Below the pieces are notes generated by a model. It did no database searches and was not told where the DNA came from. It was given only the letters and a program-made list of their open reading frames with translations. Shown piece after piece: positions 33,601-44,600 of a stretch of DNA of 64,000 nucleotides; position 1 is the first letter of the stretch; each line of letters opens with the position of its first letter. Source of the stretch: Apoda limacodes (Eukaryota; Arthropoda; Insecta; Lepidoptera; Limacodidae); NCBI GenBank assembly GCA_946406115.1, contig OX291555.1:11798001-11862000 (forward strand), written 5' to 3'. The position numbers and the translations under genes are program-made.

Positions 33601-36600
33601 GTAATTTAGACGTTATTAACCGTTAAATGGTTTATAGGTCTATTGAAACTAGTTGTTTGTAGTATGTAAGGTAGTTTTATTTATCAACATTTTTAAATTA
33701 TACATCTTTTTGGCTTATCTTCTTAGGAACCAAGTTTAGCACACTTTTTTATCAGTCTCTTCTTTGACATGTAAAATTATAATAACAAAAAAGAAAACTT
33801 AAAAACTAAACTAAGTACAGGGTTTTACATATCTTCCCGTTAACAAAAATAAAGATTTTTTATGAGATCATTCAAAAACAAAAAAAATGGCGATATGAAA
33901 AAATTAAAAAAATCTCAGTCTTTTTGTAATTTTATGTAAGGCACTTGCTACACAATATCCGTTTTTGTACGTGAAGCTTACATATAAAATTGCAGCATTT
34001 TTCACACTTCTGTGATTGTTTATTGTCAGTCTTAGGACCACATAAATAACATCTTCCTCTTTTTCGTGCACCACGTTTAGTGCAAGTTTCATTTTCTTGC
34101 CCCATTTCGTTTTGCGGTGTATCTAAAGCTGGCTTTAGAAAATTATCAATTCGGTTCTTCAAGTCTATGGAAATAGAAGAATGAAGTGCCCTTCTTTCTA
34201 CAATGTAAGGCCTTACCAAATCTAAAAAACAATACAAATTAAATAAATGTACACTTACATAAAAGTTACGTACTTGGAATCGTGGGTCCAATCAGACCCT
34301 GAATAGTTCGTTACCTCCACTTCCAGTAAATTGTAAGCACCACGCGTCTGGCGCCCGCCGCGGCTCGCGACGTAATGAGATTAGATAGGTGCGCAAAAGT
34401 GTAACTGCGCGCGTTTAAAAAATAAACGGTTTTTTTGTTTTTGTCGGGTCCAAATGGACCCTCGATTCCGGTTAAGGGTTAAAATCATTATGGTACAAAT
34501 TACTTAAGTATATAATAAATACATCTCATAGTAATTTATATGACAGTGTGTAATTATTTTCATTACAAGGGGGATATAGGCCAGAAAGCTAATTTCTGTA
34601 ATAATAACGTTGTGTATATAATGCACTAAAAAATCATTACACAATGTCATATACATTACTATTAGATATATTTGTTATATACTTCCTTAGTAAATTATTC
34701 CATAAAGACGCCTTGAAACTTATTTTTTTTTGTGTGGGATTTAACAGTTTTACCGTTTTGTAGTCACATTTTTTAAGTTTTTGTTACAACTTAGTGTCAA
34801 TGTACTAGATAACAAGCTATTCTAATTATTTAATCAACTTTCATTACAATTATCCCTTTAAGGTTCCATTGCGCTGTCACTTATCCATTCAACGGCAGTC
34901 TTGTTAGATTATTTGCCTTATTTCTTATTGTTCTAAATAAAAAATATTAAAACTTTAGTGCTTCATTATCATAACATTATACTCGTTAATACTAAGGAAT
35001 ATAATTATGATGTCGAAAAATCTATATCTTAGTATATTTATAATGTGACAACCTCCAAATTTATTCTATAATAGCATAGTTTATTTTATCGTAATTTTTG
35101 TCACCTTCCACTTGAAAGACCACGTACACTAACTTTTTGTGTACTTATTTTTGTCATAAATCATTTTGCATCTAGCTCATTCGCGGTAAAAAGCCATCTC
35201 TGGCTGACATGCTGTAGAAGACTGGCAACGTTTCACGAGAATACTTAGTTTGTTGCATACAATATAATATAAAATTTAGTTATAAGTATGAAAAGTGACG
35301 TGAAACGTCTATGAATCTTATAGGGACATCTAGGTAAAATTCGGATTTGGATCGCGCGAGCCACTACTTAGAATGAATTTATATGGTGTGCTAAACAATG
35401 CAAGCGATCTGTATGCTTATAGTGTGAGTTTTTCAATCAATTGTGGTTTACGGAACTTTCGCTTCAGCGTTTTAAGTTTGAGCGCTGTGAGTGCGAGTTT
35501 CTAAACTAAATACTGTCAGTATAGCGTTTACTCACGAAATAATTAGTTAAATTTTGATTTTTATATTGCCCACTCTGCAGCGCCTTAGTTGCAACTAAGG
35601 TGCTAAGGTAACTTCTATAGTATTTATGTATTGAGTATATGAATACTGAATTTTATTGCGTTTTTTTCTTATTATATTTCATTTTCTATCTCTTTTTGGT
35701 GTATTAGATCAAAAGAGAAACATAGACTGCCAAGTGAATGTTTTGATGAGTGAACTCGCGCATTTGGCGCCAATTATAATTTTTATGAAGTTTGCAGGCT
35801 TATATTATTAATTAGTTTTGTTTGAGAAGCCAACTTTATTAGTACTTAACCAACTAAAAGTGGACAAGCATTATCCAATTCGATATGATAATGACTTATA
35901 TTACTATATTTTATTTTGTGTAGGTGTTTGAATATATACAATTAAACAAGCAGTATACCTTTAACATGTAGGTAGTGCTATTTCTTACTTAATAATTTTT
36001 TAACTGATATTTATTAGGCATGGGGATCTAAGAAAACCTTCGCGAAACCTCAGAGGTAAAATACACTTCATGCGGGCTTGCATCAACCGTTCTTTGCCAA
36101 CGCCGTACAGTTTGTTCTAAAAAATCGAAAATATCAGAAAATAACACTTTCACTTTTGAAGATAAAAATCACTAGTGAATGACTCAACTACGAAGTAAGT
36201 GATATTAACTTAATTAAAAAAAAAAAAAAAAAGAAAAAAAAAAAGTGGGTAGGGGTGTACAACTATTTTTACAAATTATTTAATATAAATTTATTTACAA
36301 ATTTATTCACATTTCTTACTACATAAAATGCAAGATTCAGATACTGTACCTACCAGCTGTTATCTCCAGTTACCGAGCACTCTTCACTGCACTACAAGTT
36401 GTTTGAAGGTATCAACAAAATATAAAGTTACATTTGTACAATGGAATCCATCAAGCAATCTATATCTGACATGGCAAAAATGTTTACTACACAAATTGCA
36501 CAATTCCAAGCTGAGCTCAGAGAAAACCCAGCTCCGTCTTCAGATCTGGCCGCTAACTTCGCTAGCCTTAAAACCTTTGTTCTGTTTTCTCTAAATAATT

Positions 36601-39600
36601 TGCATACACAAGCACAACACTTGGCCAAGGAAGTTGACAGGATTGAAATGAGGAGTCGCCGCTAAATTCTTCTAGTGGATTGTTTCTGAAACTAAGTCTG
36701 AAGACACTGTTGTCTCTGTTACAAAAATTGCAGTAGAACACTTGAGAATATCTTCTTTTAACAAAGATCCGATAAGCCACTGTTATCGCATGGGAAAGCC
36801 TTCAAAGGAAAAGCCAAGGCCTATTTTGGTAAAATTTCGTGAAATATCAGTTCATGATCGTGATCGTTGCGGTTTGCGGAGATTTACGGAGTACCGCCAT
36901 AACTTTATCCGAATTCCTCACAAACTCTCGGCATGAGGCGTTTATGGCTGCCCGAGAACGCTTCGGTGTAACCAAATGTTGGACTCGAGGAGGTTCTATT
37001 GTTATCGTAACGCCTGACGGTAAGCGGCACAGTGTTATCAGTTGTGATGAAGTCGTCCTGATCTTCACTGAGACCACATCCACTACAGTGACATCCGTGA
37101 CCCCTGTTGCTGCAGCTTCCATAGAGACGAAAGCTAAGTCGAGGAGGACAACCAAAAAATAGCCGGTGTCGCTATCTCTAGTGCAAGTCGCGAAACTCAT
37201 TGCAATGACGTTGGCAAATAACTGGTCGCACGTTTTCTATTTTGTTATCTTTTTTTTTTATTGTCATTTCTTTTTTTTTCCATTTTTTTTGCGGTCTGGA
37301 TACACACTATTCAGCCGTATGTTTTTGATACTTTTATTTTTGTAAGAATGAGTGTAGGTACTTCTAATAATTTTCTTTCTTTGGACAGCTGGCAGGTAGA
37401 GTATTTAGTTATACGCCTTGTTTATATATTTTATTGTTGGTTAAGTATATTGTGTATTTAGTATTTATATAATATTACTTATATTTATATATATGTATGA
37501 ATGCATAAAATAGGTATTGATGATGATTATAATAGTGATGATTTTATGTCCTGTTCTCCAGACGGATTGAACAGTGACATTAGTTTCCAAAGTTTTACTG
37601 CTTCTCTCAGCGCAACTTTGACTTCAACCTTCTCAGATTCACTGAAAAATTTTAATGTTGTTCACTTCAACGCCCAGAGTATCCCGGCTCATTACTCTGA
37701 TATGCTAGCATCCTTTGATACCAAAGATATTCATGCCATCCTTGTGTCAGAATCGTGGCTGAAACCCTATCTACCTTCTACTTCTTATTCCTTACCTGGT
37801 TTTCAGTTAATACGTAACGATAGAAAAGACAGAGTTGGTGGTAGGGTAGCTATTTATCTACGTTCCCATATTCCATATTCTATTATTCATATGTCTCCTC
37901 AAGTTTCCTCTATGAATACTGCCGAGTACCTTTTTATTGAAATAGTTATTTCTACTACGAAATTTCTACTCGGCGTACACTACAGTCCTAATCTTCATAG
38001 TAACTACTGATGTAACTTGCACATATTACCTCTCACTGCTACACACTTTTTTCCCAATAGCACTCCTTCTTTACTGGACTTAATGATAGTTTCTTCTCCC
38101 ACACACGTTTTTAAGCATGGTCAGTGCGCTGCTGACGCTTTTTCATACCATGACTTGGTTTACTTATCATACAAGATTCGTCCTCCCAAATCCAAATCGA
38201 GAATGCTTCAGCAACGCCATTTTAGTGGGATGTATATTAAACACTTGTCTGATGATGCTTGCAACATCGATTGGTCTCTGGTCATTAATGCGCCTACTGT
38301 TGATGAAAAAATAACATTATTTAACTCATTTATTATCGATTTGTATAACATTCATGCTCCTATACGTACCGTTAAAATCAAACATGTTCCGGCGCCCTGG
38401 CTTACGGACGAAATAAAATCTTTGATGACGAAACTAAATCGTGCCAAGGCCAAATACAAGGTTAATCCTAGCGACAGTAATCGTACAAACTACACACTCT
38501 TGAGGAATCGCTGCAATAGGATGTGTAGAGATGCACAAAGACGCCATATTCACAAATCCGTTGAAAACGGTGATCCAGCAAAAGTCTGGAAATTTCTTAA
38601 GTCGTTAGGAGTTGAGAAATCTAAACTTCCTTCTATTCCAAATAATATACCTTTAACATGTAGGTAGTGCTATTTCTTACTTAATAATTTTTTAACTGAT
38701 ATTTATTAGGCATGGGGATCTAAGAAAACCTTCGCGAAACCTCAGAGGTAAAATACACTTCATGCGGGCTTGCATCAACCGTTCTTTGCCAACGCCGTAC
38801 AGTTTGTTCTAAAAAATCGAAAATATCAGAAAATAACACTTTCACTTTTGAAGATAAAAATCACTAGTGAATGACTCAACTACGAAGTAAGTGATATTAA
38901 CTTAATTAAAAAAAAAAAAAAAAAGAAAAAAAAAAGTGGGTAGGGGTGTACAACTATTTTTACAAATTATTTAATATAAATTTATTTACAAATTTATTCA
39001 CATTTCTTACTACATAAAATGCAAGATTCAGATACTGTACCTACCAGCTGTTATCTCCAGTTACCGAGCACTCTTCACTGCACTACAAGTGGTTTGAAGG
39101 TATCAACAAAATATAAAGTTACATTTGTACAATGGAATCCATCAAGCAATCTATATCTGACATGGCAAAAATGTTTACTACACAAATTGCACAATTCCAA
39201 GCTGAGCTCAGAGAAAACCCAGCTCCGTCTTCAGATCTGGCCGCTAACTTCGCTAGCCTTAAAACCTTTGTTCTGTTTTCTCTAAATAATTTGCATACAC
39301 AAGCACAACACTTGGCCAAGGAAGTTGACAGGATTGAAATGAGGAGTCGCCGCTAAATTCTTCTAGTGGATTGTTTCTGAAACTAAGTCTGAAGACACTG
39401 TTGTCTCTGTTACAAAAATTGCAGTAGAACACTTGAGAATATCTTCTTTTAACAAAGATCCGATAAGCCACTGTTATCGCATGGGAAAGCCTTCAAAGGA
39501 AAAGCCAAGGCCTATTTTGGTAAAATTTCGTGAAATATCAGTTCATGATCGTGATCGTTGCGGTTTGCGGAGATTTACGGAGTACCGCCATAACTTTATC

Positions 39601-41598
39601 CGAATTCCTCACAAACTCTCGGCATGAGGCGTTTATGGCTGCCCGAGAACGCTTCGGTGTAACCAAATGTTGGACTCGAGGAGGTTCTATTGTTATCGTA
39701 ACGCCTGACGGTAAGCGGCACAGTGTTATCAGTTGTGATGAAGTCGTCCTGATCTTCACTGAGACCACATCCACTACAGTGACATCCGTGACCCCTGTTG
39801 CTGCAGCTTCCATAGAGACGAAAGCTAAGTCGAGGAGGACAACCAAAAAATAGCCGGTGTCGCTATCTCTAGTGCAAGTCGCGAAACTCATTGCAATGAC
39901 GTTGGCAAATAACTGGTCGCACGTTTTCTATTTTGTTATCTTTTTTTTTTATTGTCATTTCTTTTTTTTTCCATTTTTTTTGCGGTCTGGATACACACTA
40001 TTCAGCCGTATGTTTTTGATACTTTTATTTTTGTAAGAATGAGTGTAGGTACTTCTAATAATTTTCTTTCTTTGGACAGCTGGCAGGTAGAGTATTTAGT
40101 TATACGCCTTGTTTATATATTTTATTGTTGGTTAAGTATATTGTGTATTTAGTATTTATATAATATTACTTATATTTATATATATGTATGAATGCATAAA
40201 ATAGGTATTGATGATGATTATAATAGTGATGATTTTATGTCCTGTTCTCCAGACGGATTGAACAGTGACATTAGTTTCCAAAGTTTTACTGCTTCTCTCA
40301 GCGCAACTTTGACTTCAACCTTCTCAGATTCACTGAAAAATTTTAATGTTGTTCACTTCAACGCCCAGAGTATCCCGGCTCATTACTCTGATATGCTAGC
40401 ATCCTTTGATACCAAAGATATTCATGCCATCCTTGTGTCAGAATCGTGGCTGAAACCCTATCTACCTTCTACTTCTTATTCCTTACCTGGTTTTCAGTTA
40501 ATACGTAACGATAGAAAAGACAGAGTTGGTGGTAGGGTAGCTATTTATCTACGTTCCCATATTCCATATTCTATTATTGATATGTCTCCTCAAGTTTCCT
40601 CTATGAATACTGCCGAGTACCTTTTTATCGAAATAGTTATTTCTACTACGAAATTTCTACTCGGCGTACACTACAGTCCTAATCTTCATAGTAACTACTG
40701 ATGTAACTTGCACATATTACCTCTCACTGCTACACACTTTTTTCCCAATAGCACTCCTTCTTTACTGGACTTAATGATAGTTTCTTCTCCCACACACGTT
40801 TTTAAGCATGGTCAGTGCGCTGCTGACGCTTTTTCATACCATGACTTGGTTTACTTATCATACAAGATTCGTCCTCCCAAATCCAAATCGAGAATGCTTC
40901 AGCAACGCAATTTTAGTGGGATGTATATTAAACACTTGTCTGATGATGCTTGCAACATCGATTGGTCTCTGGTCATTAATGCGCCTACTGTTGATGAAAA
41001 AATAACATTATTTAACTCATTTATTATCGATTTGTATAACATTCATGCTCCTATACGTACCGTTAAAATCAAACATGTTCCGGCGCCCTGGCTTACGGAC
41101 GAAATAAAATCTTTGATGACGAAACGAAATCGTGCCAAGGCCAAATACAAGGTTAATCCTAGCGACAGTAATCGTACAAACTACACACTCTTGAGGAATC
41201 GCTGCAATAGGATGTGTAGAGATGCACAAAGACGCCATATTCACAAATCCGTTGAAAACGGTGATCCAGCAAAAGTCTGGAAATTTCTTAAGTCGTTAGG
41301 AGTTGAGAAATCTAAACTTCCTTCTATTCCAAATAATATACCTTTAACATGTAGGTAGTGCTATTTCTTACTTAATAATTTTTTAACTGATATTTATTAG
41401 GCATGGGGATCTAAGAAAACCTTCGCGAAACCTCAGAGGTAAAATACACTTCATGCGGGCTTGCATCAACCGTTCTTTGCCAACGCCGTACAGTTTGTTC
41501 TAAAAAATCGAAAATATCAGAAAATAACACTTTCACTTTTGAAGATAAAAATCACTAGTGAATGACTCAACTACGAAGTAAGTGATATTAACTTAATT

Positions 41599-41629
<31 letters not shown>

Positions 41630-44600
41630 TGGGTAGGGGTGTACAACTATTTTTACAAATTATTTAATATAAATTTATTTACAAATTTATTCACATTTCT
41701 TACTACATAAAATGCAAGATTCAGATACTGTACCTACCAGCTGTTATCTCCAGTTACCGAGCACTCTTCACTGCACTACAAGTTGTTTGAAGGTATCAAC
41801 AAAATATAAAGTTACATTTGTACAATGGAATCCATCAAGCAATCTATATCTGACATGGCAAAAATGTTTACTACACAAATTGCACAATTCCAAGCTGAGC
41901 TCAGAGAAAACCCAGCTCCGTCTTCAGATCTGGCCGCTAACTTCGCTAGCCTTAAAACCTTTGTTCTGTTTTCTCTAAATAATTTGCATACACAAGCACA
42001 ACACTTGGTCAAGGAAGTTGACAGGATTGAAATGAGGAGTCGCCGCTAAATTCTTCTAGTGGATTGTTTCTGAAACTAAGTCTGAAGACACTGTTGTCTC
42101 TGTTACAAAAATTGCAGTAGAACACTTGAGAATATCTTCTTTTAACAAAGATCCGATAAGCCACTGTTATCGCATGGGAAAGGCTTCAAAGGAAAAGCCA
42201 AGGCCTATTTTGGTAAAATTTCGTGAAATATCAGTTCATGATCGTGATCGTTGCGGTTTGCGGAGATTTACGGAGTACCGCCATAACTTTATCCGAATTC
42301 CTCACAAACTCTCGGCATGAGGCGTTTATGGCTGCCCGAGAACGCTTCGGTGTAACCAAATGTTGGACTCGAGGAGGTTCTATTGTTATCGTAACGCCTG
42401 ACGGTAAGCGGCACAGTGTTATCAGTTGTGATGAAGTCGTCCTGATCTTCACTGAGACCACATCCACTACAGTGACATCCGTGACCCCTGTTGCTGCAGC
42501 TTCCATAGAGACGAAAGCTAAGTCGAGGAGGACAACCAAAAAATAGCCGGTGTCGCTATCTCTAGTGCAAGTCGCGAAACTCATTGCAATGACGTTGGCA
42601 AATAACTGGTCGCACGTTTTCTATTTTGTTATCTTTTTTTTTTATTGTCATTTCTTTTTTTTTCCATTTTTTTTGCGGTCTGGATACACACTATTCAGCC
42701 GTATGTTTTTGATACTTTTATTTTTGTAAGAATGAGTGTAGGTACTTCTAATAATTTTCTTTCTTTGGACAGCTGGCAGGTAGAGTATTTAGTTATACGC
42801 CTTGTTTATATATTTTATTGTTGGTTAAGTATATTGTGTATTTAGTATTTATATAATATTACTTATATTTATATATATGTATGAATGCATAAAATAGGTA
42901 TTGATGATGATTATAATAGTGATGATTTTATGTCCTGTTCTCCAGACGGATTGAACAGTGACATTAGTTTCCAAAGTTTTACTGCTTCTCTCAGCGCAAC
43001 TTTGACTTCAACCTTCTCAGATTCACTGAAAAATTTTAATGTTGTTCACTTCAACGCCCAGAGTATCCCGGCTCATTACTCTGATATGCTAGCATCCTTT
43101 GATAACAAAGATATTCATGCCATCCTTGTGTCAGAATCGTGGCTGAAACCCTATCTACCTTCGACTTCTTATTCCTTACCTGGTTTTCAGTTAATACGTA
43201 ACGATAGAAAAGACAGAGTTGGTGGTAGGGTAGCTATTTATCTACGTTCCCATATTCCATATTCTATTATTGATATGTCTCCTCAAGTTTCCTCTATGAA
43301 TACTGCCGAGTACCTTTTTATCGAAATAGTTATTTCTACTACGAAATTTCTACTCGGCGTACACTACAGTCCTAATCTTCATAGTAACTACTGATGTAAC
43401 TTGCACATATTACCTCTCACTGCTACACACTCTTTTCCCAATAGCACTCCTTCTTTACTGGACTTAATGATAGTTTCTTCTCCCACACACGTTTTTAAGC
43501 ATGGTCAGTGCGCTGCTGACGCTTTTTCATACCATGACTTGGTTTACTTATCATACAAGATTCGTCCTCCCAAATCCAAATCGAGAATGCTTCAGCAACG
43601 CAATTTTAGTGGGATGTATATTAAACACTTGTCTGATGATGCTTGCAACATCGATTGGTCTCTGGTCATTAATGCGCCTACTGTTGATGAAAAAATAACA
43701 TTATTTAACTCATTTATTATCGATTTGTATAACATTCATGCTCCTATACGTACCGTTAAAATCAAACATGTTCCGGCGCCCTGGCTTACGGACGAAATAA
43801 AATCTTTGATGACGAAACGAAATCGTGCCAAGGCCAAATAAAAGGTTAATCCTAGCGACAGTAATCGTACAAACTACACACTCTTGAGGAATCGCTGCAA
43901 TAGGATGTGTAGAGATGCACAAAGACGCCATATTCACAAATCCGTTGAAAACGGTGATCCAGCAAAAGTCTGGAAATTTCTTAAGTCGTTAGGAGTTGAG
44001 AAATCTAAACTTCCTTCTATTCCAAATAATACTGATATCAATCTCCTTAATCAACTCTTTATTTCTAGCGTTGACTTTGACAGCAACAAAAAAAATAAAA
44101 CATTAAACTCACTTTCTTCATTGCCAACTCCTGACTTTCCTCCATTTTTTCATAATCGATTTTGTGATTGCGATGTTAAGAACATACTCGCCATTTCATC
44201 CAATGCTGTCGGTGAAGATTTCATTAGTCGTAATATGATCGTTCCCATCCTGTCATTACCAATATCCTGAATCATTCCATTTCCACAGGTGTTTTTCCTG
44301 AATCCTGGAAGGATGCTTATGTAATTCCCTTACCAAAGAAATATAATCCATCCTCCTTTTCTGATTTTCGTCCTATATCCATTCTTTCTTTCTTGTCAAA
44401 AGTTTTTCTTGTCTTTGTCTCCTCTCCTGTTTGCTATTTTCATTAATGCTATAACATCTCAATTATCTTTTCTCTACCATCTCTATGCAGACGATCTTCC
44501 GATTTACACACAAACTCCTATTAGTGAACTGACAAACGCTATCTCAATAATTAATCGAGACCTTGATTAAATTGTGAAATGGAGTGAATCCTATGGCCTC

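Larger units (their letters stand above)
33485..34852. mobile_element. Foldback element copy C, interrupted by piggyBac
   Basis: The left arm piece 33485-33523 (GTTGCAGCAAAAAGTC, AAAAAATGTGACT) is the reverse complement of 34762-34790. After the piggyBac insertion, 34483-34575 (TACTTAAGTATATAATAAAT) pairs with 34625-34705 (ATTTGTTATATACTTCCTTA). The middle contains GGATATAGGCCAGAAAGC. Removing the piggyBac leaves a hairpin of about 415 bp. Confidence 0.75.
35954..38645 (+). repeat. LINE array unit 1
   Basis: Leader about 35954-36440, including an A-run with one G (about 36213-36244). Then decayed ORF1 (36441-37162) and decayed ORF2 (37501-38645). Private bases include CAT (His) at about 37888 where units 2 and 3 have GAT, and CTA (Leu) where they have CGA (Arg) near 38433. 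Confidence 0.93.
38646..41336 (+). repeat. LINE array unit 2
   Basis: A nearly exact copy of unit 1. ORF1 pieces at 39132-39356 and 39433-39853, ORF2 pieces at 40192-40701 and 40708-41336. A private base is GGTTTG for TGTTTG near 39089. Confidence 0.93.

Noticed and set aside
33601..35560. Search for retroviral, viral or prokaryotic defence genes in the large intron
   Set aside because: Only piggyBac, foldback and LINE material was found; no gag, env, capsid, Cas or toxin-antitoxin motif was seen.
36328..36594. 88-codon frame repeated three times in the LINE array
   Set aside because: It overlaps the true ORF1 start in another frame; its repetition only reflects the tandem units.
36847..37200. 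117-codon minus-strand frame, present in all three LINE units
   Set aside because: It is antisense to the ORF1 RNA-binding region, which has clear family motifs on the + strand.
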